From: Melitaea cinxia
Taxonomy: Eukaryota > Arthropoda > Insecta > Lepidoptera > Nymphalidae
DNA: 64,000 nt
Assembly (NCBI RefSeq): GCF_905220565.1
Contig: NC_059399.1
Location: forward strand, 5,487,501 to 5,551,500
Direction of reading: 5' to 3'
Shown in pieces: positions 1-12,304 of the stretch (the stretch's first letter is position 1; the number at the start of each line of letters is the position of its first letter). The notes under the pieces were generated by a model that worked only from the letters and a program-made list of their open reading frames with translations, was not told the origin of the DNA and did no database searches. Made by a program: the position numbers and the translations under genes.

Positions 1-948
1 TACCTACTTAGGTATATATATTTATATAAATCATCTAAGCGGACATAGTTAACCTTACCTAATATTATAATACTGTACAATTTCGCTAGTTACTTCACCT
101 TGTAAAACGAACTTAGACCCGCGTCACACTTAACCACCGAATCACTTTTACCTCTAAAAATTATTTTAAATTATTTTTAATACTCACAAGCCTGCATCCC
201 TTTATGTCGGTAAAACTCGATTTTGCCGATTTTTTACAACAAAAATAAAAATATCAAAGTTTAATTATCAATAGAAATTAAAATAAACTTCATTATTAAT
301 TAATCCATTGATTTACATTTCGAAAAATAAAAACGGCAAAAACGTTTTACGATTATCGATAACCTCGATAAACCGAAAGGGTCAGTAGCAGTCGACTTAA
401 GATCCGGTAGTTGAGAGTGATACGACTTATTTTAATACTCGTAGGGAACGAATCACGGTATATAAAAAACATTGGGATAACAACTGGTTTTAATCAGATA
501 TGTCGATCGATTCGTTAAGACGAACCGATGTGCGTTTATAATAGCGCTTAGAAACATCAATTCTGTCACAGTCTTATAAATTAGTGTGATGTGTGGAAGT
601 GTCGCGATGGCCTATGATGCTACAAGTGAAATCACAGTATCTATATGTGATGTATCTGTCCAGATCGCTCCTGGAGAGACGTACCTACATATCCACAGTA
701 TTAATGCTCACGTACGGTTCACTTATCACGTGTATTCGCTTCGCCATCCCGTCTGTAAAGAAATAATCATGTTATCGTCTAGTTTACATTATTTCCATTA
801 ACATTTGCCGATAGAGCCTGAGACCGATATCGTAACCAGTTCTGAGGGATACGGTTAAGATAAAATCAGAGTTATAGTCAATCTAAATCGTCACTACTGA
901 TTACAAATTGCTTTAATTTAACGCTAACGAATTAGAAAAAAAAAATGT
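1..948 (-). other. Probable downstream intron of the GATA gene, no exon recognised
   Basis: AT-rich sequence downstream of the last recognised exon. I see no minus-strand frame resembling a GATA-factor C-terminus and no recognised repeat. The plus-strand open frame at 586-801 has no recognisable features and looks like chance. Confidence 0.5.
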
Positions 949-993
949 TCAATGAGAACCATGAGATATAATTAAGTTGTTGGCTTGACTCAC
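949..993 (-). other. Possible read-through C-terminus (intron retention) with nearby ATTAAA
   Basis: If the GTGAGT donor is ignored, the frame extends 14 codons and stops at TGA (949-951). On the minus strand an ATTAAA hexamer lies at 917-912, about 32 bases past the stop, and could serve as a weak polyadenylation signal. The donor is so good that splicing is the more likely reading. Confidence 0.25.
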
Positions 994-1133
994 CATAGAG
1001 TTTAGTTGCGCGAGGTGGTGATGGTGGTAAGGGTTATGAGAGGCAGGCGGCGGGGCGAAACCCTGATGCGGGGCTCCGTACCAGTGTGACATGTGTGCCG
1101 CCGCTGGGTGCACTAAGCCTACTTGGTGCTGAC
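994..1133 (-). CDS. srp: serpent-class GATA factor, His-rich C-terminal exon
   Basis: The acceptor is ttttcctcacctacag|GTCAGCACC, whose GT completes a Gly codon with the last G of the upstream exon. The exon then encodes 46 residues (345-390): QHQVGLVHPAAAHMSHWYGA, PHQGFAPPPASHNPYHHHHL and AQLNSM. It is rich in His, Pro and Ala, as expected of the C-terminal region of this family. After AACTCTATG comes GTGAGT, an excellent donor in phase 0, so I end the exon at 994 and infer at least one more exon beyond the left edge. If that donor is not used, the frame runs on for 14 more residues (VSQANNLIISHGSH) to a TGA at 949-951. Confidence 0.85.
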
Positions 1134-1273
1134 CTGTAGGTGAGGAAAATAGTTTATAGTTAACATCTTCAATAACGTAATTGCTTCTGTTCACGATTCT
1201 TTGTTATAACAACTTCTGATTGTTTATAAAATTTAAACTACAACAAAAATATACTCATACGTATTGTGTGTTA

Positions 1274-1485
1274 TCTCTACTAATATTATAAAGCTGAAAA
1301 GTTTGTTTGTTTGTTTGTTCGTTTGTTTGTTTATACGCGCTAATTTCAGGAACTACTGGTTCGATTTTAAAAATTATATATTTGTCTTGGGTAGCCCATT
1401 TACCGAGAAAGACTGTATATAGGCTATGTAATATTTTAGTATCTTTTTCCTCAAATTAACTCGGGTGAAAGGGGGGCACAGCTAG
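1274..1485 (+). mobile_element. Helitron-like non-autonomous element (lepidopteran 'ctactaatattataaa' family)
   Basis: It starts TCTCTACTAATATTATAAAG after an A, continues into a (GTTT)n tract at about 1301-1332, then the familiar block with 'ggaactactggttcgattt' and 'gtagcccatttaccga', and ends near CAGCTAG. A 5' TC, a 3' CTAG and insertion next to A/T are Helitron traits. The base after CTAG is A rather than T, so the 3' boundary may be eroded. No coding capacity. Confidence 0.65.
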
Positions 1486-1552
1486 ATGATTATAATTGCA
1501 TTTATTTATCAATTTGTTTCGTATATTTTAGACAAAATATTGACTATTATAT

Positions 1553-2848
1553 CCAATCCCGGAAACTAATTTATGGGGTTGGGGGGAAAGAGGGGGTTGG
1601 GGGGGAGGGGAGGAGGGTGGATTTTCACCCCTCCGGCATACTATTTTCGTGTAAACCCCGTTGTTACAGAGATAAGGTTATGGTTAAATTTTTGTTATTT
1701 TTGACTCCACCTTAATTCTGGTGCTGCGGTAAGTTTACTCATGCTCCGTTCTGCGACTATCACGCGTTATTTTCCAAGAAATTTACGTAAAAACGATTTT
1801 TACTGTAAGATGAAAATACGATACGAACTGACCTTTAACGACTGACGAATAGACACTTTTAAACAAAATAACGCCACTTTTAAACAAAATAACGCGTAGT
1901 TGTGCTGCGGGACGTGCACTCATGCTCCGTTTTGGGACTTTCACACGTTATTTTTCGAACTAATGATGAAATAAAATGATAATTTAAAACACAATAACAA
2001 TTATTAAAAATACGATACGAACTGACGTTTAACGACATAGACAACATAAACTGAGTTCTGAGACAGATTATTAAATGCATAATATAAATTATATAAAAAT
2101 CATTTTTAAGATTTAATAATCTAAGCAATTTTTATTTATTATTAATATCTCAAATAATTGTAATTTTCTTTTCTTAAAGTACTTTTAAATTTATATCCAT
2201 AAATAAGTCAGAGATAGAAATAGATTAAAAATACTTTGAGATAGTTTAACATTGCGTGCTAGAATATAGGTTTAGAAATTCGAAAAATACCCAAAACCGA
2301 ATCGGAGCACCCCACTGTCCACGTGGTCTTGGTCTGTCCTACCCCTAGAGTGTTTTTTTTGTGCCGCGGAGGCGCGGAGGGAGGGCAGCCCTCGCCCGCC
2401 GTGCGAAAGCGCGCGAACGAATGCTTAGAGGAGCGGCTGAGGCTGGTCGCCGAAGGCGACCAGCCTCCGCTGCGGAACGGAGCATGAGCGAGCGTGCTTT
2501 CGCACGCAAGGGCGGAAGGGCTGCACTTCCCGCAGCGCCGGAGCCAAGCGTTCCTCTAACTTTCGAAATTCTTCTTCTAACCTCAAAACTTTAACCATGG
2601 ATATCTCCATAACCATGGGGTTTACACGATAATAGTTGTCAGGTGGGATAGAAACCCACCCTTTCTACCCCTCCCAACCCCCCTTTTCTCCCTTAACCTC
2701 ATAATTTAACCTTAAAACATTAACCACGATATCTCTGTAACAACGGGGTTTACACGAACATAGTATGCCGGGGGGTGAAAACCCACCCTCCTCCTCCCCC
2801 CAACCCCCCTCTTTCCCCCCAACCCCATAAATTAGTTTCCGGGATTGT
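1553..2848. mobile_element. Foldback-type DNA element with long G-rich terminal inverted repeats
   Basis: The left end (from 1555, CAATCCCGGAAACTAATTTA) is matched in inverted orientation by the right end finishing at 2848 (TTTCCGGGATTG). The inverted match runs about 130 bp through the G-rich/C-rich tract, the 'cggcatactatttt cgtgtaaaccccgttgttacagagat' region and 'ggttatggttaa'. Inside are a direct duplication starting at 1721 and 1902 (GTGCTGCGG...ACTCATGCTCCGTT), a GC-rich palindromic core at 2360-2555 and a second, diverged copy of the right arm at about 2558-2690. No transposase frame is visible, so it is non-autonomous. I could not fix a target-site duplication, so superfamily is unassigned. 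Confidence 0.75.
2360..2555. repeat. GC-rich imperfect palindrome inside the foldback element
   Basis: The centre is a perfect 13-bp stem (2439-2451 with 2455-2467) around a 3-base loop. Outward, GTGCGAAAGC at 2401-2410 pairs perfectly with GCTTTCGCAC near 2494-2503, and the flanks continue to pair imperfectly. The open frames read through here (for example 2361-2594 on the plus strand, Arg/Ala-rich) are by-products of GC richness and are not called as genes. Confidence 0.7.
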
Positions 2849-2892
2849 AATTAATTACCAAAATATTTTATTTGGATATACTAATTTCTTAC

Positions 2893-3106
2893 CGAAATCC
2901 ATAGCTGATGGGAAGGCAGAACCACCGAAGCCCTTAGTGGCGTCTCCGAGAGGCTTGATCATGTCTCCCATGACACCGCCCAGAGCGAGGGCGCATGCTC
3001 CTCCACCGCCCATCCCCATACCACCCTTCTTTTTCTTGCTCTTACTGCTTAACTTGCGATTTCTTGTCTGTATACCTTCTTTCTTCATTGTTAATGGCCG
3101 ATTAAC
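2893..3106 (-). CDS. srp: serpent-class GATA factor, basic tail exon after the C finger
   Basis: The acceptor is tttctatgacacag|GTTAATCGG and the donor is ATGGATTTCG|GTAAGA; 214 nt, entering in phase 0 and leaving in phase 1. It encodes residues 273-343: VNRPLTMKKEGIQTRNRKLS, then SKSKKKKGG, then a Gly/Met/Ala-rich stretch (GMGMGGGGACALALGG) and a tail ending FGGSAFPSAMDF. The first half is the conserved basic arm of the C-finger DNA-binding module and probable nuclear localisation signal (KSKKKK). The Gly-rich part is low complexity with no recognised fold. The donor lies 44 bp from the inverted-repeat end of a foldback-type element in the next intron. Confidence 0.95.
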
Positions 3107-4034
3107 CTGTGTCATAGAAAAAGTACGTTTTCAAAACCGTTTATATACAACAAAAACTATATTACTTCAAAATAATTAATGGTACATGAGTTCTTTTCTT
3201 GTACACATCATTAGTTCTCATCATGAAATATCTCCAAATCTCACGTAATGAGCATACTTTACAAAGCACATATAATTAATTAAACAAGTGCAGTTATCAT
3301 ACACATGTCCTGTGCATTCTGGTTCACCGTTATCTTAATATGTCTACCTACAAAAGGAAATGCAAGTTCACCAACTCGGTGGCACGTAAAACATTCCTCA
3401 TTGAACCACGCTAACAAGAGGTTAACAATCGTAGCAGTCTGACTCAGTTTTACCAACGCGTTCCCACTTTATTGCTATGACATGACATTATAGCTGTATA
3501 AAAAACGTTTGCAAACTAATTTGGAATGCTAAGTAAGAAGTATAAAGGCGAGCCGAGACCATAAAATGGTATCACAATGGGCTGTGTGCGAATATTTAGC
3601 TGTTTGGTGGCCGAAGCCGACATGCGTGAAGTGGACCTACGACGCATCCTAATTACAGCAGCGATGCACTTTGTGACTACATTTGTTGTTTGTGGGAAAC
3701 ACAAGTTGCGTCACCACACATTCGTGTGCCGAAATACGAGAACGTAAGAAGCACAAGAAAACGAAGAACGTAATTTTTACATATTGCGTTAAAATTAAAC
3801 GCAGTTAAAATTAAGATAAATGGTACTTAGTTATATAAAAATAAGATGAATAATAGTCAAATTAAGTTAAATTAAGATAATGAGAAACTTATATTTCTAT
3901 TTTACTAGCAATTGCAAAAATCTAGTATGTCAATAAGGTACACCTATTCATTTTATAGCGATACCAATTAATTAAATTTGCATATTTTTAAATTCATTTG
4001 CACTCTGACAATAACAATATCAAAAACAATCCTC

Positions 4035-4290
4035 TGCTGTGTGGTTACGGCAGTAAAGAATATAGCCACCCCCTCTCTTACCGTGGGTTTCGTAAGAGCC
4101 TACCACCTTGAAACTTAAAAAACCGACTGATGGCGGGATAACCACCCACCTGGTGACTTGGAAATACCAAGCCAGCGGTCACCAACCCGCCTGCCCAGCG
4201 TGCTAACTATGGGAAACACACATGAGTTCACGCCATTTTGGGCGCGAACTTGTAGAGGTTGTCCAGCAGTTGACTGCAATAGGCTGAAGT
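4035..4290 (-). repeat. Lepidopteran interspersed repeat, family A (truncated copy)
   Basis: It runs 'gtgtggttacggca' ... 'gtccagcagttgactgcaat' 'aggctgaag', the reverse orientation of the copy at 12305-12645. Internal deletions remove the segment around the 'ggccgaagacgg' block. The family is widespread in Lepidoptera and probably the 3' tail of a non-LTR element or a SINE; I do not assign a formal name. Confidence 0.7.
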
Positions 4291-4738
4291 TAATACCAAT
4301 CCTAAGCCTTCTGCTAAAACGTGGTCCTCTATTTAATGGTGTCTCACATTAGACGGTTATTTCTATTTTAGTGGTATAAATTAATTTTATAATGAATGTG
4401 AACTATTTTAAAGTTTGTATTTATCAGTATCAGTATCGCGTTACTCTAAATGTTTAACAGTTATAGTAACACACTTTTAAATAAAATAGTATTCGTTAGA
4501 TTCTTAACGTTTCTGCTGTATAATCAGATCTTCACTCCGATATTCTTGTACTTTAGCTAAGTACACAACATTCAAACGGAAGGTTCTCTAGCGAACCCGA
4601 AGAAAGCACGGGCAGTTTTATTGTTTCGCGTGCGAATTACACTTTCATATTTAACAATTCGCGGGTCAAGTATCTCGGTCACTTTCTGCATTACATCGTT
4701 ATTTCCACGAAGCGTGCGTCACGACGGACGGATGGACA

Positions 4739-4870
4739 ATGAGTTATTCATCGACTTCCATGGAACTTGGCGGCGGCATGTGGCCTAAACGCACGATTTC
4801 ATTGCGCCCGCGCCTGCCGCCGGCACCAGCTCATACGCATGACCTGATCTTATTTGCGCTTTCGGTGTAA
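4739..4870 (+). other. Short open frame (43 codons) in a GC-rich islet, coding status doubtful
   Basis: ATG at 4739 to TAA at 4868-4870, giving a peptide beginning MSYSSTSMELGGGMWPKRTI and ending AHTHDLILFALSV. It lies antisense within an intron of the GATA gene, in an islet much richer in GC than its flanks. No family resemblance is recognised. It is more likely conserved non-coding or chance than a gene. Confidence 0.15.
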
Positions 4871-5660
4871 TGCGTGGCGCTAGCTAAATTAACATTCATC
4901 TTACGACACATAGTCGATATGTGTGTAAAGACACACTTCACTGGCACATCGGCACATCATTAATATACCGTCATCTTAAAACTTCATTTCCATTTTGTTC
5001 ACATGAAGTTCGCTAACCAGATATAGATAAAATTATTTAAAAGGCCAGATATATGAACACTTTATATAAAATGTATGTAATAAGTCGAGTATGACCACCA
5101 CAAGTAGGTACTAAATTTCATAAATAATTTAGTCAATTAAAAACTTCCTTGTCCAACACTAAAAAGAATTGTCAAAATTTATAGTTCAGTGACTCGATTA
5201 TTAATATGCAAGCAGCATCACTCCACGGTGTATTGTTAACATTTACGTAAAAATTCTACATGCATAATATCTATTACTACACACTATTCGGAAAGAGGCC
5301 TTATATCAATCAAAATTAAAATAAAACGATTTTTCTTTCAATTGGACACAAGTGCATTTTTAATCTTTGACAATTGAAGGTCACATAAACAGGCGAGTGC
5401 AGTAAAACCGTGCGTGCTAATTCCCAATGTCCCTAATACGTTCCTACGAATCGCCCACACATCACGACGCTCGCATACCGCGCCGTCGCTGCTTGCAATT
5501 GAACCAATATAAAATGCATTAACATTAGCACTGCCGGCAGATTTAGTGCAACGTAATTAGGTCATTGCGAAGCCTCCGTGTGATGGGTCTGAATGCACGA
5601 ATATAAAATCCAATTTTGTTAACACATAATTTATGTACCGTCTTTTGACTTTCACACTTT

Positions 5661-5760
5661 TATCCGACTTCGAAAAAAAAGAAGTAGGTTTTATGTTCAC
5701 TTTTGCCAAATCAGGGTGTGATGTACATAATATATGGAGTCTAAAGAAAATGGATGGATT
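5661..5760 (+). repeat. Possible fragment of the 'ccgacttca' inverted-end family (B)
   Basis: It begins 'ccgacttcgaaaaaaaagaa' 'gtaggtttt', resembling the end of the family seen at 29423, but the following sequence does not match the other copies. A weak call based on the terminal motif only. Confidence 0.3.
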
Positions 5761-8700
5761 TCTTCGCGGACTCTGAGTCGATTTGCGTTATTCAATTTTT
5801 ATCCGTTATTGTAACCAATAGGTTAAACTAACAGATAAATAATTCCATAAATAAAATTCTATGAGCTAGCAAAATAAACTCCTAAATGTAAAACAGCAAA
5901 ATGATATCAGTGTCGGACCATCCTAGACAGTTTTAGAACTGGTGATCTGAAGTTAAAGTTTAAAGAAGATAATAAAACAAATATTTTATGTGGTACAAAA
6001 TGCATGGACAACAAAAAACCCGGGGATGTTGTTAATATAATAGTTAAGATCTCAATGTAAATATATCGAAAGTTATTTATAATTTCTACTGCTCGTAGTT
6101 ATTAGCTACTGTACATAACAATTGTATGGTTATTGAATAAAAAATATTGAACAAACCAACATCCCAAAATTGCATGCAGTAAGTAACACGTACAAAATAT
6201 GTTATAAAAGTTTATTCAAACATAATATTTAAGAATTTTTTAAATAATATTATGTGACAGTCAATACGAACGCAAGACGTCGTCGTATAAATTTTGTTGA
6301 AGAGTAACGTCAAGGCGTCCAAAGAATTAAAAACAAATAGTACATCAAACAGGAAAATGTTCCCAAGTTCGCAATCGTCATCCATACGTTGTTTGCATGC
6401 GAAATTCAGTCCCTTTTAAGGATTATAGTCCCATAACCGGCGCCGCGGAAGGCATATCAGTACCTAAAATGGCTGCCTAGGTATACCTCAATACAGTTAG
6501 TGGTTAGATCTCAAGACATCCGCCATGTTGGAACTGAATTGCTTAATAACTGGCCATTATGTCAGGTTAATTACATTGCCGTTCCCACTCAGACGATGCG
6601 CTCTGTATACACGAAGGCATTGCAGGCTCGTTGCAACCGAATAACACGTAGCTGCATAGGAATATAATTGGAATTCTCTCGAATGTGTGGACATATTGAA
6701 TAAACAATGTATTAATTATAGCTTTTCCAACTCCATGCGAAGTAATCGTTAATATTTTTAAAGATATGCTACATTTTCACGTCTATCTCGTAAAAAGGCA
6801 GGCAAATCGCGTAGGAAAACAATAACAATTACGAGGAGAAATAGCTCGGTGATATGCTAGTGAATCCGTTTCCTTGCTAACGATACACGCACTTTGCATG
6901 CAACATTCCGCCTCTTTGTACGGCCGACCAAACGATTTCAATAAATATTTATACCATTACAGTTCTTAATTTCGCTCCGATAGAGATCATAATCGCGTAT
7001 GTTTATGAGCGATCTACGTAATAGAAAAGTCTATATCGATATCACATTAACACACAATTCTGATATCAATGGAACAGCAATAAAGGTTACTTTGGCTCTA
7101 ATAATAATTGGTTGTATTGTGATGTCTTGTAAAGTGAAGCTGGAAATATAATTTACAATAGATAACAATTTCAATGCTTAATGAAAGAAAAGTTAGTGAG
7201 TCCTTACCTTGTAAATGCGTGTACTCAAAGAACTTATCTTTTCTTTTTCATAACTATGCCTAACTGAATAGTACACCATAAATAATATTTTGTTATTTTC
7301 TAAAAATATTAATTACAATTTATCGGGTTTAAATGGATTACTATTTAAAGTAAATCACAAGGAGCACTTAATTACATGTATCAATATAAAAATGGAAGCC
7401 ATTTAAAGGAATCTTAATCAGTCCATAACATGAGTAAATAAAAAGTAATATTTATGTAGGTACAAGTGTTCAGAATTAAACGTCATGCTTTTACGCCGTT
7501 AGGATAAGATCGCGTGCAACTCGCGTCCTATTTACGAGTATGTCGATCCTAGCCTTGCACTATATCCTTAAATAAATATCAGACATCACCATATTTTACC
7601 AACTTATAAATATAGTTAAATAAATAATAGTATAAATTCATTTTTTCATGGAAAGTCTAATTTATTCAATTTAGTACAATAAGCAATGAGTAAAATTTAA
7701 TATTATGATTTTTTTTTTGTCCTATGAATATGCTATTGTATTGTATTTTAATTGGTAACAAGGTTTAGTTGTGGCATGCATCGTGTAGTTAAATAAAATA
7801 TAATAGCAGAACAAAACAACGTTACATCATTTCAGTGATTGTGTAATAAATTGATATTTAAAAAAAATAAAATCCCTACCAAAGCATTGTGAAAAATGTT
7901 TTAAAGCTTGTTTGCTGTGCGTGTGAATAATTACGTTAGGTTTCTAGCGTACGTGCTATCTATTCGCATCTGGCCACAGCCGCCATAAAACCACTCAAAT
8001 GGGAAAATAACAGGCTCACATACAATGCCATGGAAAATGTGGCCCCGATGCGCATAATTTTTCCGACAGCTAGAAAGCTTTATATTCGCGTTTGTGTGTA
8101 ATTAAAGCTGTATTACGAATGTTTTACTGCGTTACGATGAAACAAAGGAAATCGATATAGCTATTTGCATATTGTATTATACATGTTTAAATAGATATGT
8201 AATCACATAGTACTTAAGGGTGTTGTTCATTACACTTTTTAATCAATATAATAATAAAATTGAATTGGTTTAAAATCAATGAGTTAGAACTTTGAACTTT
8301 AAATAATTATTTTATAAGGACTCATTGATACTCGTACATTAGTTAAATTGAAACCAGTTTAAGCGAATATCTTAATTTCTGTCGGATATACAAAAGAACA
8401 AACAAAACTAAATTCGGTACCGTTCCAAACGTTCCAATTGTCGCAACAAAACCAGAACAAAATGGAATGCAACGGACACGAAACGAGAGAAATTGTACAA
8501 CTCCGTTTAGCTGTAAATCAATCGATAAAGATCAGATAAATTAGACAGGCGTACCAGTGCACGACAAACATTAAGAATTAGCAACCAATTACATAACAAA
8601 AAATGTACACCCATTATCAGGCAAAAAACCGCCTTTATTGAAACCGATCGCTGTCACGTGCGACTTTTGTTTTTGTCGAGTAATAGCCCATTGATATCAA

Positions 8701-11700
8701 TGTTTACCTAAATAATGATTGCAATTACCTCTGAACACGGTAACCTCATAAACAGAACGCATAGACGTGTCTGTATTAAGTCGCAAGAAACACGGAAACG
8801 TGTGATATAATATATGACTATGATGCATACTCTTTAGGTCGATACATATTTTCGATCTTCCAGAACATTGCTCGCTTTATTGTGGTTCGTGCTGTCCATA
8901 TTTGTTATAGTAAAAGAATAAATACTTTGCGAGTTCGAGTGCAAAACTTTTTTTGCGGCAAGATTTTATGCAGACGCAACACCGTTCCGTGTATTCTCAT
9001 GATGAATCATGGTAAAACTGACATTGACACTTTGAACTTCTTTGACATTCATTTTGACATTGACATAATATAAAGTAATAGGCAAAAAATTTGTTGCAAG
9101 CAGGTATAAATAAGAATAAAAATAATGCCTAAATCTTTAATTCTGGTCAATTAGACAGTTTAAAGAATTTCTTTTGGACTGACGATCCAACTCTTCTTAG
9201 CTTTCTCGGTTAAAAGTTTCGTTTTCCTATAAGTTGTGACCATTAGTTAAGTGGGGAAGTACTTTAACAACATCCTACTATCTAAAATGTCCTTGTAAAA
9301 GCCATAGTTTGTTATATTTATACATTTATTTTTGTCAATTTGTGCTACTTATCTGTTCTACCTTTGAATTAGATGAAATACAATATATATATACATATGT
9401 ATATACAATGTCGAATATTTAAAAAATGTCTAAATGTATATAATTAAAATTTTTCAAATTCGTCTAACTTCCTTAAATCATCCCCCATGTATACCATCTC
9501 ATACCATTGCAATTGTCTTTTATGGCACTCAAGCTAAGCACTATAATGGCAGATAACGAATATTACGAATATTATCACACCGTGTTCTAGCATTATTTTA
9601 ATTTTTCTAGACCTTATACCGTAAGGAAAACCTCGTCGCGTGCGTATCTTTTTATTGAAAGACATTTCAAACCCATAATAACCGACAAGAAATTACTAGA
9701 TCGAGTTACAATAGATAACAACCGTGTGAACTGCGAACACCTATAAATTGCGAGATGTATAGATATGATATAGTCGCACACGCCTATGCGTTCACTTGTC
9801 TTCATACTTTTAATTATTATATCAATGCCAGTAATATCGGTAAAAACGAGTACATATGAGAACTCTTTTTAACACCGACTTAATAGTCCTATCAATGCAA
9901 TTATTTTCTTTCGTTGTTGAAATGTTGTCACTCTATATTTGTAATAAAAATTTAATTACGTGAAAATACATTGTTGTTTATTTTAAATAGTCACTAAAAT
10001 AATTCACAAATATATTTTAAGTATCAGAGTACATTATACTTCATTTGGCAATATTATTTTGTCGTATATTATATAAACTAACATATTTTGTTTTCATATG
10101 TTGAACATTCGAATGATAAATTCGGTCGTTATTATTATCAATGTAAATACACACACATGCGCTTATTAACTACGAATAAGCAAAGCTTTCCACCATGTAA
10201 TATTAAAAAATATTTCACAATATTTTATCGCAAGGAAGCTACTGGATAATAAATTCCACTAAGTTAAAGAAAAGAAATTAACGATCCAGATATACCAATG
10301 ACCCGACGTGGTTTCTTCGAAGCAAAACAAATATAGAAACATTACAAAAAGTCGCCCATCTGATCCAATCAGCGGAGTGTCGAAAGTTGCAATTAAAGAG
10401 CGAACTGTTCGAGGACGGGAGAAATGTGGCGTGGACACAAATAAATGAGCTATGAAATTATCCACGACGATGCCACACGCGAGTATCCTACGCGGAATTA
10501 AGAGAATCAAGAATGAGTTTGACCTTTTAAAGATAAACTCATTCTACGAGTAAAAATATTGTATTCGAATTACAAATGTTATAATTTTTCTTAAATTTAT
10601 TTTCTACAAATGCGTAAACTATTTAACATATGAGTCATCTCGGCGTGTGGTGCTAAGTGGATAGATTTGTGTTATTGTATGTATACAATAATTATGTATA
10701 TGTCTATGATAAAACATACAATTAAAATTGTACTTGTATTGTGTGTTGTGTTGTATTTTTTTTTTTTGTAAATATATTTAAAGAAAAAGAACCAGGACTA
10801 TTGAGGACTGTAAATACTGTCGTGTCACTGTCACACATAGTAAAGCTTCGCATTTACAAATAATCGTATACAAACGACCGCAAGCTAAAATGATTTTGAT
10901 TATGATTGATCGATCTATACCTAAAACCCTAAAACTAAATGTCACTCTACTAATGCATATCACCATATTAAGCCTTGTACTCCGCTTTTTTTCTTTTATA
11001 AACTCGTTTTTGAAGGTAAACAAAAACTCAAGCAAATACTGAAAGTTATTTCGTTAAAGATTGTGGTTTTACATAAAAAAACTGTGGCGCCTCGGGTAAG
11101 TTTCAGCTGGGATGATGTGACGCGTGAGTGCAACCCACCCAACTGTTAAGGAAAAGGGTTCAAGACGTTTTAGCGCAAGCTTTATTTTATTTATAGAATG
11201 GTTTTTTAGTAATTAAAAAAATCATAAACGTTAATACATCTTATTTGAATTTCGTAACAGAAATATGATGTTATGGTTTGTTTTCCTTCCGAATAATTTA
11301 GTCATTATGTTGCGTATCAAAATAATTGTTTATTCGCTAAAGTTGTTCATTTTTCTTAATTTGAGAAATATTTATTACGGTAACTTAAATATAGTAAGAA
11401 AGTGATAAAATAGGCACGGCAACATTATAAAAACTATCAAGAAAGCTTTAAGACTAATACGTAACAGAAAAGTCTACACAAAAATAGATTTTACGGAAAA
11501 TGTTATTTCCACATACTTTAACAAATAACTCAATATAAAAAAGCTCGAAAAAAAACATCTTAATATCTCGTTTAGAAACAAAAAATCCGTTTTGAAATTC
11601 AGAAGCAAATAACATAAAAAAATGTCTTTTTTATCTACTAAAAATATTTTTTACGACTAATGTTTAAAATTTAATTTGCTCGGTTTAAAGAAGGGTCGTT

Positions 11701-12304
11701 GTTTCAGCGATGTCAGTGAATTAGTTCCGCGTTGTTAGCGCAGCAATCGGGCTTGCCGGCGCCTGCGCTGCGTCTTCAATATTGTACGAGCATCTCTACA
11801 GACGCATAGCAATTTTAAAAAGAATTAAAAGATCTAAGGATATTCGTTAAGGATAGCAAATGCATCATGATTATTAGCATTTTATGATATCCTACCTTGT
11901 TTACAGCTCAAGTGATTCATTCGAGGTCCTCGATTTTACAAGCACTTACAGTATATATATTTTTACTTATCAAATAATAAAATGTGCTCGTTAAAAGATT
12001 ACTTACTGGACTTTACAGCGGTCCTTCGTTGTAATTAATAGACCATTATATTAATTGAATTTACGATCACTTAGCAACATTTTAATAGTTTTTTTTTTCA
12101 GTGTAAAATCGAAGTTTATTGGTAATAATTAGTATGTGATTTATTTTATCGACTTATCGCTATCCGACATCAAAAAAAATGTACTGTACTATATTAATCA
12201 GTAAACTTCCTTTTAGCAACAGACCACTGACTAGAGAGAAATATTAGAGCTTCATTTATCTTGCAACTTTATTGTATTCATGAATTTTAGAATCACATTT
12301 AATG

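Larger units (their letters stand above)
1134..2892 (-). other. srp: Intron between basic-tail and C-terminal exons
   Basis: A GT-AG intron of 1,759 bp (gtaaga...cctacag). Most of it is repeat: a Helitron-like element at 1274-1485 and a 1.3 kb foldback-type element at about 1553-2848. Only about 45 bp next to the donor and about 140 bp next to the acceptor are free of them. Confidence 0.9.

Noticed and set aside
2361..2616. Overlapping plus and minus frames rich in Arg, Ala and Glu
   Set aside because: They lie in the GC-rich palindromic core of a foldback element; open frames on both strands follow from composition.
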